A stretch of 64,000 nt of DNA from Aquabacterium sp. NJ1 (GCF_000768065.1 NZ_JRKM01000001.1:186001-250000); one strand, 5' to 3'; positions 8,598-18,774 are shown, counted from the first letter of the stretch. Numbers and translations are program-made. Notes: generated by a model not told the origin, from the letters alone.

Positions 8598-9179
8598 ATG
8601 GCACACACGCTTCCTCCTCTGCCTTACGCGCAAGACGCACTGGCTCCCCACCTGTCGAAGGAAACCTTCGAATACCACTACGGCAAGCACCATCAGGCTT
8701 ACGTCACCAACCTGAACAACCTGATCCCGGGCACCGAGTTCGAAAGCCTGTCGCTGGAAGACATCGTGAAGAAGTCCAGCGGTGGCATCTATAACAACGC
8801 CGCCCAGATCTGGAACCACACCTTCTTCTGGAGCTGCATGAAGCCCCAAGGCGGCGGCGCCCCCACTGGCAAGCTGGCTGACGCCATCAACGCCAAGTTC
8901 GGCAGCTACGACGCCTTCAAGGAAGCCTTCACCAAGTCGGCCGTGGGCAACTTCGGTTCGGGCTGGACCTTCCTGGTCAAGAAGGCCGATGGTTCGGTCG
9001 ACATCGTCAACATGGGCCCGGCCGGCACCCCGCTGACCACCGGCGACACCGCGCTGCTGACCATCGACGTGTGGGAACACGCCTACTACATCGACTACCG
9101 CAATGCCCGTCCCAAGTTCGTTGAGACCTTCCTCAACAGCCTAGTGAACTGGGACTTCGCTGCCAAGAACTTTGGCTGA
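8598..9179 (+). CDS. sodB: superoxide dismutase [Fe]
   Basis: Converts superoxide to oxygen and hydrogen peroxide in the cytoplasm. 193 aa, the usual size. Metal ligands are H27, H74, D157 and H161 (DVWEHAYY). Gln70 in NNAAQIWNH is the second-sphere residue typical of iron rather than manganese enzymes. I chose the ATG at 8598, preceded by AGGAAC. The frame is open to 8547, but that extension is not seen in homologues. Monocistronic, with a strong terminator directly downstream. Confidence 0.97.
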   Translation: MAHTLPPLPYAQDALAPHLSKETFEYHYGKHHQAYVTNLNNLIPGTEFESLSLEDIVKKSSGGIYNNAAQIWNHTFFWSCMKPQGGGAPTGKLADAINAKFGSYDAFKEAFTKSAVGNFGSGWTFLVKKADGSVDIVNMGPAGTPLTTGDTALLTIDVWEHAYYIDYRNARPKFVETFLNSLVNWDFAAKNFG

Positions 9180-9223
9180 TCCTTCGGCTGACACATTCAG
9201 CCTTTGCCTTTTCAGGCAACACC

Positions 9224-9251
9224 AAAAGCCGGGCCATGTGCCCGGTTTTTT
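9224..9251 (+). terminator. Rho-independent terminator after sodB
   Basis: CCGGGC (9229-9234), loop CATGT, GCCCGG (9240-9245), then TTTTTT. An A-run precedes the stem. It lies 45 bases after the sodB stop. Confidence 0.85.
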
Positions 9252-9506
9252 GTTGGATCGCCGTTTTGCTGCGCCGCATCCAATATCCGAGGTCTTTTTG
9301 TGTTTTCCGCGATACACCGTGGTGGCGAGTCACTTCGGTGGTACATTTGATCTCGGTTTTTTACGGCCCTTCCCGTCGCCCTTGCTGGATTTTGTTTTCC
9401 AAGCAGTCAGCAAGGCGGGTCGCAATCCGCCAACCGGTCAAGCCGTGTCGCGGAAGGTTTTTCAACCAGCCAATGTCCAGGCAAACCCTGGAGCGAGGTG
9501 AGCGAA
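9252..9506 (+). other. leader/promoter region of the 2-oxoglutarate dehydrogenase operon
   Basis: No gene here. The stretch is less GC-rich than its surroundings, with T-runs (CTTTTTGTGTTTTCC, CGGTTTTTTACGG). It must hold the odhA promoter and leader; I cannot assign a -35/-10 pair with confidence. It ends with the SD sequence GAGGTGA at 9495-9501. Confidence 0.4.
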
Positions 9507-12365
9507 ATGATGCAGCAGTTCAGGTCGAACTCGTACCTGTTCGGGGGCAACGCCCCATATGTCGAAGAGTTGTACGAGGCTTACCTCGACAATCCCGGGT
9601 CCGTGCCAGATAACTGGCGTTCCTACTTCGACGCCCTCCAGAACGTCCCAGCCTCTGATGGCACCGATCACCGCGATGTGGCCCATGCGCCCGTGGTTGA
9701 ATCGTTTGCCCAGCGTGCCAAGGCCAATGCCTTCATGGTCAAGACCAGCTCCGCTGATCTGGCTGTCGCACGCAAGCAGGTTCACGTTCAATCGTTGATT
9801 GCTGCCTATCGCTTCCTCGGTTCCCGCTGGGCGGATCTTGATCCCCTCAAGCGCCAGGAACGCCTCAAGATCCCCGAACTCGAACCGTCCTTCTACGACT
9901 TCACCGAGTCGGACATGGACATCACGTTCAGCGCCACCAACACGTATTTCACCAAGGCCGAGCACATGACCTTGCGCGAAATCGTGCAGGCCCTGCGTGA
10001 AACCTACTGCGGCAGCATCGGCGCCGAGTACATGCACATCACCGACCCCGGTGAAAAGCGCTGGTGGCAGGAAAAGCTGGAGTCCATTCGCTCCAAGCCC
10101 ACCTTCACCGCCGAGAAGAAGAAGCACATCCTGGAGCGCCTGACGGCTGCCGAAGGCCTGGAGCGCTTCCTGCACACCAAGTACGTCGGCCAGAAGCGTT
10201 TCTCACTGGAAGGCGGCGAAAGCTTCATCGCCTCGATGGACGAATTGATCCAGCGCGCCGGTGAAAAGGGCGTGCAGGAAATCGTCATCGGCATGGCCCA
10301 CCGCGGCCGCTTGAACGTGCTGGTCAACACGCTGGGCAAACAACCTGGCGAGCTGTTCTCCGAGTTCGAACACACCGCGCCCGAGAACCTGCCGTCCGGC
10401 GACGTGAAGTACCACCAGGGCTTCTCCAGCGACGTGACCACGCCTGGCGGCCCCGTCCACCTGTCCTTGTCCTTCAACCCGTCGCACCTGGAAATCGTCA
10501 ACCCGGTGATCGAAGGTTCGGTCAAGGCCCGTATGGACCGCCGCGGCGACGTCAAGGGCTCGCAAGTGCTGCCCGTGCAGGTGCACGGCGACGCGGCCTT
10601 TGCCGGCCAGGGTGTGGTGATGGAAACGCTGGCACTGGCGCAGACCCGTGGTTACTACACGGGCGGCACGGTGCACATCGTGATCAACAACCAGATCGGT
10701 TTCACCACCTCCGACCCGCGTGACAGCCGCTCGACGCTGTACTGCTCGGACGTGGTCAAGATGATCGAAGCGCCCGTGCTGCACGTGAATGGCGACGACC
10801 CTGAAGCGGTCGTGCTGGCCACGCAGCTGGCGCTGGACTATCGCCAGGAATTCAGCAAGGACGTGGTGGTGGACATCGTCTGCTTCCGCAAACTGGGCCA
10901 CAACGAGCAGGACACGCCTGCCATGACCCAGCCGCTGATGTACAAGAAGATCGGCCAGCACCCCGGCACCCGCAAGGTGTACGGCGACAAGCTGGTGGGT
11001 GGCGGCACCTTGCCCGCCACCGGCCCGGACGACATGGTCAAGGAATACCGTGGCGCCATGGAAGCCGGCAAGCACACGGTTGACCCGGTGCTGACCAACT
11101 TCAAGAGCAAGTATGCCGTCGACTGGACGCCTTACCTGGGCAAGAAGTGGACGGACAGCGCCGACACGGCCTTGCCTTTGGCCGAGTTTCGCCGCCTGGC
11201 CGAGCGCATCACGACCGTCCCCAAGGACTTCAAGCCTCACCCGCTGGTGCAGAAGGTCATCGATGACCGTGCTGCCATGGGCCGTGGCGAGGTCAATGTG
11301 GACTGGGGCATGGGCGAGCACATGGCCTTCGCTTCGCTGGTGGCTTCCGGTTACCCGGTGCGCCTGTCTGGCGAAGACTGCGGCCGCGGCACCTTCACCC
11401 ACCGCCACGCCGTGCTGCACGACCAGAACCGCGAAAAGTGGGACATCGGCACCTATGTGCCGCTGCAACACGTGGCCGAGAATCAGGCCCCGTTCGTTGT
11501 CATCGACTCCATCCTGTCTGAAGAAGCGGTGCTGGGCTTCGAGTATGGCTACGCCGGCTCCGACCCCAACAGCCTGGTCATCTGGGAAGCCCAGTTTGGC
11601 GACTTCGCCAACGGCGCCCAGGTGGTGATCGACCAGTTCATCGCATCCGGTGAAGTGAAGTGGGGCCGCGCCAACGGCCTGACGATGATGCTGCCGCACG
11701 GTTATGAAGGTCAGGGCCCCGAGCACAGCTCGGCCCGCCTGGAGCGCTTCATGCAGCTGGCTGCCGACAACAACATGCAGATCGTGCAGCCGACCTCGGC
11801 CTCGCAGATCTTCCATGTGCTGCGTCGCCAGATGGTGCGCATGTTCCGCAAGCCGCTGGTCATCATGACGCCCAAGTCGCTGCTGCGTAACAAGGACGCG
11901 ACCTCGCCCCTGACCGAGTTCACACGCGGCGAATTCCGCACCGTGATCGGCGAGGTGGACGAGACCATCGACAACAGCAAGGTCAAGCGCATGATCTGCT
12001 GCTCTGGCAAGGTCTATTACGACCTGGTCAAGAAGCGTGCAGAGAAGAAGGCCACCGACACGGTCATCGTCCGCGTCGAGCAGCTGTATCCCTTCCCGCA
12101 CAAAGCCTTCGCCGCCGAGGTCAAGAAGTATCCCAACCTCACGGATCTGGTGTGGTGCCAGGACGAGCCGCAGAACCAGGGGGCCTGGTTCTTCGTTCAG
12201 CACTACATCCACGAGAACATGGCAGACGGCCAGAAGCTGGGATATGCAGGTCGCCCTGCATCGGCTTCGCCCGCAGTGGGTTACGCCCACCTGCACCAGG
12301 AACAGCAAAAAGCTTTGCTGGACCAGGCCTTCGCCAAGCTCAAGGGCTTCGTTCTCACCAAGTAA
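9507..12365 (+). CDS. sucA: 2-oxoglutarate dehydrogenase E1 component
   Basis: Thiamine-diphosphate E1 subunit of the TCA-cycle 2-oxoglutarate dehydrogenase complex. About 952 aa. The N-terminus MMQQFRSNSYLFGGNAPY and the motifs GMAHRGRLNVL, HGDAAFAGQG, VINNQIGFTT and GEDCGRGTF are all classic SucA. I chose the ATG at 9507 rather than the GTG at 9498. The SD sequence GAGGTGA (9495-9501) overlaps that GTG and sits five bases before the ATG. First gene of odhA-odhB-pspC-lpdA. In this clade the symbol odhA is also used. Confidence 0.98.
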   Translation: MMQQFRSNSYLFGGNAPYVEELYEAYLDNPGSVPDNWRSYFDALQNVPASDGTDHRDVAHAPVVESFAQRAKANAFMVKTSSADLAVARKQVHVQSLIAAYRFLGSRWADLDPLKRQERLKIPELEPSFYDFTESDMDITFSATNTYFTKAEHMTLREIVQALRETYCGSIGAEYMHITDPGEKRWWQEKLESIRSKPTFTAEKKKHILERLTAAEGLERFLHTKYVGQKRFSLEGGESFIASMDELIQRAGEKGVQEIVIGMAHRGRLNVLVNTLGKQPGELFSEFEHTAPENLPSGDVKYHQGFSSDVTTPGGPVHLSLSFNPSHLEIVNPVIEGSVKARMDRRGDVKGSQVLPVQVHGDAAFAGQGVVMETLALAQTRGYYTGGTVHIVINNQIGFTTSDPRDSRSTLYCSDVVKMIEAPVLHVNGDDPEAVVLATQLALDYRQEFSKDVVVDIVCFRKLGHNEQDTPAMTQPLMYKKIGQHPGTRKVYGDKLVGGGTLPATGPDDMVKEYRGAMEAGKHTVDPVLTNFKSKYAVDWTPYLGKKWTDSADTALPLAEFRRLAERITTVPKDFKPHPLVQKVIDDRAAMGRGEVNVDWGMGEHMAFASLVASGYPVRLSGEDCGRGTFTHRHAVLHDQNREKWDIGTYVPLQHVAENQAPFVVIDSILSEEAVLGFEYGYAGSDPNSLVIWEAQFGDFANGAQVVIDQFIASGEVKWGRANGLTMMLPHGYEGQGPEHSSARLERFMQLAADNNMQIVQPTSASQIFHVLRRQMVRMFRKPLVIMTPKSLLRNKDATSPLTEFTRGEFRTVIGEVDETIDNSKVKRMICCSGKVYYDLVKKRAEKKATDTVIVRVEQLYPFPHKAFAAEVKKYPNLTDLVWCQDEPQNQGAWFFVQHYIHENMADGQKLGYAGRPASASPAVGYAHLHQEQQKALLDQAFAKLKGFVLTK

Positions 12366-12472
12366 AGGTTCAGGCGCCGTTGCGTGGCGCTCGATCCTGG
12401 CTGCCTGCAAACGCATCGAGCGAACAGGCCAGCCGGTGAGCGCGAACGCAGGGCCCACAGGAGATACACATC

Positions 12473-13750
12473 ATGGCAATCATTGAAGTCAAGGTTCCCC
12501 AGTTGTCCGAGTCGGTGGCCGAAGCCACCCTGCTGCAGTGGAAGAAGAAGCCCGGCGAAGCGGTCGCCGCCGACGAAATCCTGATCGAGATCGAGACGGA
12601 CAAGGTCGTGCTTGAAGTGCCGGCCCCCGCTGCAGGCGTGCTGTCGGCCCTGGTGGTGGGTGATGGCGGCACCGTGGTGTCCGACCAGGTCATCGCACAG
12701 ATCGACACTGAAGCCTCTGCGGGCGCTGTGGCAGCACCCGCAGCTGCGCCTGCCGCTGCGGCACCTGCACCCGTGGCAGCTGCGCCTGCCGCCGCCACCG
12801 GTGGCAGCAAGGCCGATGTGGCCATGCCTGCAGCGGCCAAGCTGCTGGCTGACAACGGCTTGAGCACCGGCCAGGTGGCTGGCTCCGGCAAGGATGGCCG
12901 CGTGACCAAGGGCGACGTGCTGCAAGCCGTGGCCAGTGGCGCCACCAGGCCCGCCGCTGCTGCGCCTGCCGCACCGGCGATCCCTACCGGTGTACCAACC
13001 AACGCCTTGCCCGCCGTCCAGGCCCCCAACGTGCCTAACTCGCTGGGCGAGCGCCCCGAGCAGCGCGTGCCGATGAGCCGCCTGCGTGCCCGCGTGGCCG
13101 AGCGCCTGCTGCAATCGCAAGCCACCAACGCCATCCTGACCACGTTCAACGAAGTGAACATGGCCCCAGTGATGGAGATCCGCAAGAAGTTCCAGGAGAA
13201 GTTCGAGAAGGAACACGGCGTCAAGCTGGGCTTCATGAGCTTCTTCGTCAAGGCCGCCGTGCACGCCTTGAAGAAGTACCCAGTGATCAACGCGTCGGTG
13301 GACGGCAATGACATCGTCTACCACGGCTACTTTGACATCGGCGTGGCGGTGGGTTCGCCCCGCGGCCTGGTGGTGCCGGTGCTGCGCAACGCCGACCAGA
13401 TGACCTTCGCCGAGATCGAAAAGAAGATTGCCGAATTCGGTGCCAAGGCCCGTGACGGCAAGCTGGGCCTGGACGACCTCACCGGCGGCACCTTCTCGAT
13501 CTCCAACGGTGGCACTTTCGGCTCGATGTTGTCGACCCCCATCATCAACCCGCCGCAATCGGCCATCCTGGGCGTGCACGCCACCAAGGACCGCCCGGTT
13601 GTGGAGAACGGCCAGATCGTGATCCGCCCGATCAACTACCTGGCCATGTCGTACGACCACCGCATCATCGACGGCCGCGAAGCCGTGCTGGGCCTGGTCG
13701 CCATGAAGGAAGCGCTGGAAGAACCCGCGCGCCTGCTGTTCGACATCTGA
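12473..13750 (+). CDS. sucB: 2-oxoglutarate dehydrogenase E2, dihydrolipoyl succinyltransferase
   Basis: Core subunit that transfers the succinyl group to CoA. 425 aa. The N-terminal lipoyl domain has its lipoylated Lys44 in [11 protein letters not shown]. An Ala/Pro-rich linker (about 85-110) is followed by the peripheral E1/E3-binding domain (about 115-150, [13 protein letters not shown]). The C-terminal acyltransferase carries the catalytic motif [10 protein letters not shown] (His396, Asp400). SD AGGAG before the ATG. It follows sucA after 107 bp. That gap holds nothing obvious beyond the SD. Confidence 0.98.
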   Translation: MAIIEVKVPQLSESVAEATLLQWKKKPGEAVAADEILIEIETDKVVLEVPAPAAGVLSALVVGDGGTVVSDQVIAQIDTEASAGAVAAPAAAPAAAAPAPVAAAPAAATGGSKADVAMPAAAKLLADNGLSTGQVAGSGKDGRVTKGDVLQAVASGATRPAAAAPAAPAIPTGVPTNALPAVQAPNVPNSLGERPEQRVPMSRLRARVAERLLQSQATNAILTTFNEVNMAPVMEIRKKFQEKFEKEHGVKLGFMSFFVKAAVHALKKYPVINASVDGNDIVYHGYFDIGVAVGSPRGLVVPVLRNADQMTFAEIEKKIAEFGAKARDGKLGLDDLTGGTFSISNGGTFGSMLSTPIINPPQSAILGVHATKDRPVVENGQIVIRPINYLAMSYDHRIIDGREAVLGLVAMKEALEEPARLLFDI

Positions 13751-13830
13751 ACGACCTTTGATTTTGCGGCCGGGCGGGCCTCAAAAGGGCCCGCTCCGGA
13801 CTTGCAAGCCCCCTGACAGGATCCACACAC

Positions 13831-14163
13831 ATGTCTCTGGCTGATGAACTCGAACGCATCGCGGCGCTGCATGAACGCGGCGTGCTCAGCGATGAGGAGT
13901 TCCAGCAGATCAAGACCCGGCTTATCCAAAAATTGCCCCAGTCGGGCGACGGCTTACCGGCCGACGTTCCCGGCAGCCTGGAGGTCAGCCAACTGCGCCG
14001 TTCACGAGACGACCGTTGGCTGGGTGGCGTTTGCGGTGGCATCGCGCGCTTGACGAACATGGAGTCGTGGATCTGGCGGCTGATCTTCGCTGCCATGTTC
14101 CTGCTCTGGGGTACAGGTCTCTTGCTTTACATCCTGCTGTGGATCTTCGTTCCTGACGAGTGA
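13831..14163 (+). CDS. SHOCT + PspC-domain small membrane protein
   Basis: 110 aa. The N-terminal 40 residues ([26 protein letters not shown] in outline) match a SHOCT short-helix oligomerisation motif. Residues about 58-110 match a PspC domain: [15 protein letters not shown], then one strongly hydrophobic segment (about 78-105) ending IFVPDE. PspC proteins belong to envelope-stress (phage-shock) systems, but no pspA/B/F is nearby. The gene lies between sucB and lpdA, 80 bp after sucB, and its stop abuts the lpdA leader. It is probably cotranscribed with the TCA enzymes. The biological link is unknown. Confidence 0.85.
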   Translation: MSLADELERIAALHERGVLSDEEFQQIKTRLIQKLPQSGDGLPADVPGSLEVSQLRRSRDDRWLGGVCGGIARLTNMESWIWRLIFAAMFLLWGTGLLLYILLWIFVPDE

Positions 14164-14204
14164 AACCCACGACTGATCACACGGCGCAACAAGCGGATCA
14201 CATC

Positions 14205-15632
14205 ATGTCCAATCAATTCGACGTCATCGTCATCGGCGGGGGCCCTGGTGGCTACATCGCGGCCATCCGTGCTGCGCAACTGGGCTTCAAGGTCGCGTGT
14301 GTCGACGAATGGAAGAACAGCAAGGGCGGCCCCGCACCTGGTGGCACCTGCACCAACGTGGGCTGCATCCCGTCGAAGGCCTTGCTGCAATCGTCCGAGC
14401 ACTATGAACAGGCGGCGCACCACTTCGTGGACCACGGCATCACCGTGGAAGGCCTGAAGATGGATGTGGCCAAGATGATCGGCCGCAAGGACACGGTCGT
14501 CAAACAGAACAACGACGGCATCCTCTACCTGTTCAAGAAGAACAAGGTATCGTTCTTCCACGGACGTGGCTCGTTCGTGAAGGCTGCTGACGGTGGTTAT
14601 GAAATCGCGGTGGCGGGTGACAAGCCCGATACGCTGACCGGCAAGCACGTCATCGTGGCCACGGGCTCGAATGCCCGCCAGCTGCCAGGTGCCGAGTTCG
14701 ATGAAAAGCTGATCCTGTCCAACGACGGCGCGCTGGCCATCGGCGAAGTGCCCAAGAAGCTGGGTGTGATCGGCTCCGGCGTGATCGGCCTGGAGATGGG
14801 CTCGGTGTGGCGCCGCCTGGGTGCGGAAGTCACCGTGCTGGAAGCGCTGCCGACCTTCCTGGCTGCCGTGGACGAGCAAGTCGCCAAGGAAGCGCAGAAG
14901 ATCTTTGTCAAGCAAGGCATCAAGCTGGAGCTGGGCGTGAAGATCAGCGAAGTGAAGGCCGGCAAGAAAGGCGTGAGCGTGAGCTACGCCAACGCCAAGG
15001 GCGAAGAACAGAAGCTGGACGTGGACAAGCTGATCGTGTCCATCGGCCGCGTGCCCAATACCAATGGCCTGAACACCGAGGCCGTAGGCCTCAAGCTCGA
15101 CGAGCGTGGCGCCATCATCGTGGACGACGACTGCAAGACCAACCTGCCCAATGTCTGGGCGGTGGGTGACGTGGTGCGCGGCCCCATGCTGGCGCACAAA
15201 GCTGAAGAAGAAGGTGTGGCAGTGGCCGAGCGCATTGCCGGTCAACATGGCCACGTCGATTTCAACCTCATTCCCTGGGTGATCTACACCAGCCCGGAGA
15301 TCGCCTGGGTCGGCAAAACCGAACAGGCGCTGAAAGCGGAGGGCCGGCCCTACAAGGCCGGTTCCTTCCCCTTCATTGCCAATGGTCGCGCCCGTGCCTT
15401 GGGTGACACGACCGGTTTCGTCAAGTTTCTGGCCGACGCCGCGACCGACGAAATCCTGGGTGTGCACATCATCGGGCCGTTTGCCAGCGAGTTGATCTCG
15501 GAAGCGGTTGTGGCCATGGCTTTCAAGGCCAGCGCCGAAGACATCGCGCGCATCTGCCACGCTCACCCCAGTTTGAGTGAGGCGACCAAGGAAGCAGCGC
15601 TCGCAGTGGACAAGCGCACCTTAAACTTCTGA
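14205..15632 (+). CDS. lpdA: dihydrolipoyl dehydrogenase (E3) of the 2-oxoglutarate dehydrogenase complex
   Basis: FAD enzyme that reoxidises the lipoyl group and passes electrons to NAD+. About 475 aa. FAD-binding [17 protein letters not shown] (11-27), redox-active disulfide C49 and C54 in [18 protein letters not shown]-binding [13 protein letters not shown], and the C-terminal HAHPSLSEA His-Glu motif. I chose the ATG at 14205. A GTG at 14160 overlapping the upstream stop would add 15 unconserved residues. It has no lipoyl domain, unlike the second E3 at 53484. Confidence 0.96.
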   Translation: MSNQFDVIVIGGGPGGYIAAIRAAQLGFKVACVDEWKNSKGGPAPGGTCTNVGCIPSKALLQSSEHYEQAAHHFVDHGITVEGLKMDVAKMIGRKDTVVKQNNDGILYLFKKNKVSFFHGRGSFVKAADGGYEIAVAGDKPDTLTGKHVIVATGSNARQLPGAEFDEKLILSNDGALAIGEVPKKLGVIGSGVIGLEMGSVWRRLGAEVTVLEALPTFLAAVDEQVAKEAQKIFVKQGIKLELGVKISEVKAGKKGVSVSYANAKGEEQKLDVDKLIVSIGRVPNTNGLNTEAVGLKLDERGAIIVDDDCKTNLPNVWAVGDVVRGPMLAHKAEEEGVAVAERIAGQHGHVDFNLIPWVIYTSPEIAWVGKTEQALKAEGRPYKAGSFPFIANGRARALGDTTGFVKFLADAATDEILGVHIIGPFASELISEAVVAMAFKASAEDIARICHAHPSLSEATKEAALAVDKRTLNF

Positions 15633-15655
15633 GTTCAGCGCAAGCTACTCGCATC

Positions 15656-15680
15656 AGGGGCGGCTGGGCTGCCCCTTTTT
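15656..15680 (+). terminator. Rho-independent terminator after lpdA
   Basis: AGGGGC (15656-15661), a 9-base loop, GCCCCT (15671-15676), then a T-run (CCCCTTTTTCTT). It separates the odh operon from zapE, 24 bases after the lpdA stop. Confidence 0.75.
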
Positions 15681-15702
15681 CTTGGTCTTTCCACATTGTC
15701 AA

Positions 15703-16815
15703 ATGCCAGCGTCCGCGATCTCCGTTACCAAGCTGTATGAGCAGAGCCTGGCCGAGCGAGGCTACAAAGCCGACCCGGCACAGCTCAAGGGCATCGCGGC
15801 ACTGCAACGCTGCCAGGACGAGTGGGCTGGCTACAAGCGCCAGCGCTCCAATGCGCTGACCAAGATGCTGCGTTACCCGGACCTGCCCAAGGGCGTCTAC
15901 ATGTACGGCGGGGTGGGGCGGGGCAAGAGCTTCATCATGGACTGCTTCTACAACGCGGTCCCGCTGCAGCGCAAGACACGCCTGCACTTTCACGAGTTCA
16001 TGCGAGAGGTGCACCGGCAGTTGCACGAGCTCAAGGGCGTGCAGGACCCGCTGGAGGTGCTGGCCAAGCGCATGTCGCGCAAGCACCGCCTGATCTGCTT
16101 TGACGAGTTCCACGTGGCCGATGTGACTGACGCCATGATCCTCTACCGTTTGCTGGACGCCATGTTCCGCAACCGGATGAGCATCATCACCACGTCGAAC
16201 TTCCACCCGGACGGCCTGTATCCCAATGGCCTGCACCGCGACCGCATCCTGCCGGCCATCGAGCTGCTCAAGAGCCAGTTGGAGGTGATCAATGTGGACA
16301 GCGGCAACGACTACCGCCGCCGCACCCTGGAGCTGGCCAATCTCTACCTGACGCCGCTGAACGACGAGACGGCCAAGGAGATGAGCGAGATCTTCGGCAA
16401 GCTGGCGGAAACCGCTGACGAAGACCCGGAGCTGCACATCGAGCACCGCGTGCTCAAGGCCAAACGCCGTGCGGGCGGTGTCGTGTGGTTCGACTTCCAG
16501 ACCCTGTGCGGTGGCCCGCGCTCGCAGAATGACTACCTGGAGCTGGCCTCACGTTTTCACGCGGTGATGCTGTCTGACGTGCCGCACATGCCGGTGCGCA
16601 TGGCCTCGGAGGCCCGGCGCTTCACCTGGCTGATCGACGTGCTGTATGACCGCAAGTGCAAGCTGGTGATCTCGGCCGAGGTGCCGCCCGAGCAGCTCTA
16701 CACCGAGGGGCCGATGTCGCACGAGTTCCCGCGCACGGTGTCCCGCCTCACCGAGATGCAGTCCAAGGAATACCTGAGCGAAGAGCGGCGCGTGGTGGAC
16801 ACCTCGCTGACCTGA
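15703..16815 (+). CDS. zapE: cell division protein ZapE (AFG1-like ATPase)
   Basis: P-loop ATPase that binds FtsZ and affects the Z-ring at constriction; homologue of mitochondrial AFG1/LACE1. About 370 aa. Walker A is MYGGVGRGKSFIMD (near residue 70), Walker B is LICFDEFHVADV, followed by a sensor region TTSNFHPDGLYPNGLHRDRILP. The ATG at 15703 fits homologues better than the TTG at 15682. zapE commonly follows the odh genes in Betaproteobacteria. It faces the acyltransferase gene, with 24 bp between their stops. Confidence 0.95.
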   Translation: MPASAISVTKLYEQSLAERGYKADPAQLKGIAALQRCQDEWAGYKRQRSNALTKMLRYPDLPKGVYMYGGVGRGKSFIMDCFYNAVPLQRKTRLHFHEFMREVHRQLHELKGVQDPLEVLAKRMSRKHRLICFDEFHVADVTDAMILYRLLDAMFRNRMSIITTSNFHPDGLYPNGLHRDRILPAIELLKSQLEVINVDSGNDYRRRTLELANLYLTPLNDETAKEMSEIFGKLAETADEDPELHIEHRVLKAKRRAGGVVWFDFQTLCGGPRSQNDYLELASRFHAVMLSDVPHMPVRMASEARRFTWLIDVLYDRKCKLVISAEVPPEQLYTEGPMSHEFPRTVSRLTEMQSKEYLSEERRVVDTSLT

Positions 16816-16839
16816 GCGACCAGCAGTCTGGCGTCAGGC

Positions 16840-17994
16840 TCAGGCGAAGTGGCGCTTCAGGCGCAGAAAGTGCACTTCGTACAGGTGGTAGGTGAGCCAG
16901 GCGGCGGCATAGCTGATCAAGGTAACCGCCAGCACATGCAGGCAGGCGTTGAGGATGTGCCCCTCGGTCTGCACCCCCATTCTGGCCAGCACATCGGCGC
17001 TGAACAGATCATGCAAGGGTTTGTGGATCACGTACATCCCGTAGCTGTACTTGCCCACGCTTTGCAGAACAGGGTTACGGAGCGCGCGGTGCCATGCAGG
17101 CGTCCGCACGCCTCCGGTGGCCGCCAGCGCATCGTGGTTTGCCGCCAGATAGAGCCAGGCCGCGAACCCGATGGCCAGCACCGTATAGCCCTCAGTCATG
17201 CTCCTGAATGTTGCGCGAGGGAAAGCATGCGTCCACAGGAAGGAGCTTGTCAGCAAGAGCAGCAAGGCCCAAGCCAGTTGACGACGATGCGCCGCAATCC
17301 AGTTCCGCCATGTCTCCACACGCCAGCAAGTCGCAGCCAGCCCCCCCAGTGCCAGTGCGTCCATCCGGCAGATGGTCCACTCGTACACAATCCGATGGTT
17401 GGCGTCAGCGTTGTACAAGGCCATGCGGCACAGCAGCGAAATGATGCTGACCAGGGCGCACATGACGGCCACGCGCTGGGGTGTGCGCAAGGAGAAGACC
17501 AGCAAGGGCCACAGCAGGTAGAACTGCTCCTCGACGGCCAGCGACCAGAAATGCGGCAAGCTCCCGGGGCCGATGCCCATCGCATCCGTCCAGTTGGAGA
17601 GGTAGACCCATAGCCAGATCTGATAAGGCGCCTGGGCCTTGTACATCTCGGGTTGCGCGCCCAGCAGCGGCAGCAGCACGAAGATCAGCACCAGCGCGCC
17701 GTAGTACAGCGGAAAGATCCGCAAGGCGCGCCGGGCGATGAAGTTGCGCAGGCCATGGGGCTGCCCGACCGAGTCCAGCAAGATGCCGGTGATCAGGAAG
17801 CCGCTGAGCACAAAGAACAGCTGAACACCGATCCAGCCGATGTTGAGGGCAAGCTGGGCCAGGGCGACTGCCCCGTGCATCTCGGGCACGTCCAGCAGTT
17901 GGACGTTGTGTGCAATGACCATCAGGATGGCCAGGCCACGGATGCCATCCAGTGATGGCAGGTGGGAGGGGCGCGTCAACGGCAGCTCCAGCAA
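16840..17994 (-). CDS. acyltransferase family 3 (OafA/YrhL-type) membrane protein
   Basis: Predicted inner-membrane O-acyltransferase that modifies a cell-surface sugar (LPS, exopolysaccharide or similar); the substrate is unknown. 384 aa with about ten hydrophobic segments. The family signatures are PSLDGIRGLAILMV near the N-terminus, FFVLSGFLITGILL, RRALRIFPLYY and FWSLAVEEQFYLLWPLL. The only upstream start available is a TTG at 17994, four bases after the stop of the PP2C gene. Translation is therefore probably coupled to that gene. Confidence 0.88.
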   Translation of the reverse strand: MLELPLTRPSHLPSLDGIRGLAILMVIAHNVQLLDVPEMHGAVALAQLALNIGWIGVQLFFVLSGFLITGILLDSVGQPHGLRNFIARRALRIFPLYYGALVLIFVLLPLLGAQPEMYKAQAPYQIWLWVYLSNWTDAMGIGPGSLPHFWSLAVEEQFYLLWPLLVFSLRTPQRVAVMCALVSIISLLCRMALYNADANHRIVYEWTICRMDALALGGLAATCWRVETWRNWIAAHRRQLAWALLLLLTSSFLWTHAFPRATFRSMTEGYTVLAIGFAAWLYLAANHDALAATGGVRTPAWHRALRNPVLQSVGKYSYGMYVIHKPLHDLFSADVLARMGVQTEGHILNACLHVLAVTLISYAAAWLTYHLYEVHFLRLKRHFA

Positions 17995-17998
17995 TCGA

Positions 17999-18766
17999 TC
18001 AGTTAGGGGCTTCGACGCGTACCAGGGCCAGGGAAAGGTTGTCGCCGCCAGCGCGGGCGCGGTGGCGCGCCTTGCCGATCAGCATCTCGGCGGCCTCGCG
18101 TGGGGGCAGCGTGTGCACGATGGCGCCCAGCTCCTTGGGCGTGAAGTAGTGCCACAGGCCATCAGAACACACCAGCAGGCTGTCGCCGATCTCCAGTTGA
18201 TGGATGCGGTGCGTGGCAACGGGCGGGTCCTGCTGCGTGCCCAGGCAACCCGTCAGCAGGTTGGCCTGCGGGTGCACATTGGCCTCGTCTTCCGTGATCT
18301 GGCCTTCGTCGACCAGGCGCTGCACGAAGGAGTGGTCCAGGGTGCGGTGCGCCAGTTCCGGCCCCCGGAAGTGGTAGACGCGGGTGTCGCCGGCATGCAC
18401 GATGTCGGCAGATAGATCCGGGTTGACGATGAAGGCGCCGATGGTGGAGTGCGGCTCCTCCTCGAAGGCGAGCGCCGTCAGCTTGATCATGAGGTGGGCC
18501 TCATTGACCAGTTGCGCCAGCGTCTGGGCGGATTCGTCCTTGCTGGGCACGTAACGGTCAAATACCTGCCGGGCAGTCATGATGACCTGGTCGGCCGCCT
18601 TGCGACCGCCGCTCTTGCCCCCCATGCCATCGGCGACCACGGCAAGCAGGCACCCCTGCACCCGGGGGTGAGGGATGACTTCCACTTGGTCTTGCTGATA
18701 CGGCCGGTCTCCCCGATGGATACCTGTGGCGGCCACCAGTCGAAAACTGGACGGTGCATTCATCAT
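17999..18766 (-). CDS. PP2C-family Ser/Thr protein phosphatase
   Basis: Metal-dependent protein phosphatase of the Stp type. About 255 aa from the ATG at 18766. The next codon is also ATG, and the frame is open to 18823. PP2C motifs: GDRPYQQDQVE near the start, VVADGMGGKSGG (metal-binding Asp), HAGDTRVYHFRG, LLVCSDGLWHY and GGDNLSLALVRV at the C-terminus. No Ser/Thr kinase gene is adjacent, so its substrate is unknown. A -10-like TTATAGT reads into the start, so the leader may be very short. Confidence 0.92.
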   Translation of the reverse strand: MMNAPSSFRLVAATGIHRGDRPYQQDQVEVIPHPRVQGCLLAVVADGMGGKSGGRKAADQVIMTARQVFDRYVPSKDESAQTLAQLVNEAHLMIKLTALAFEEEPHSTIGAFIVNPDLSADIVHAGDTRVYHFRGPELAHRTLDHSFVQRLVDEGQITEDEANVHPQANLLTGCLGTQQDPPVATHRIHQLEIGDSLLVCSDGLWHYFTPKELGAIVHTLPPREAAEMLIGKARHRARAGGDNLSLALVRVEAPN

Positions 18767-18774
18767 GGGAAAAC

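Noticed and set aside
9172-9501. 109-codon plus-strand frame downstream of sodB
   Set aside because: It spans the sodB terminator and the sucA leader, and its sequence is unlike any protein family I know.
9498-9506. GTG start for sucA at 9498
   Set aside because: The GTG is inside the SD sequence GAGGTGA that serves the ATG at 9507.
10203-12458. 751-codon open frame on the minus strand
   Set aside because: Antisense to sucA, with no recognisable domain.
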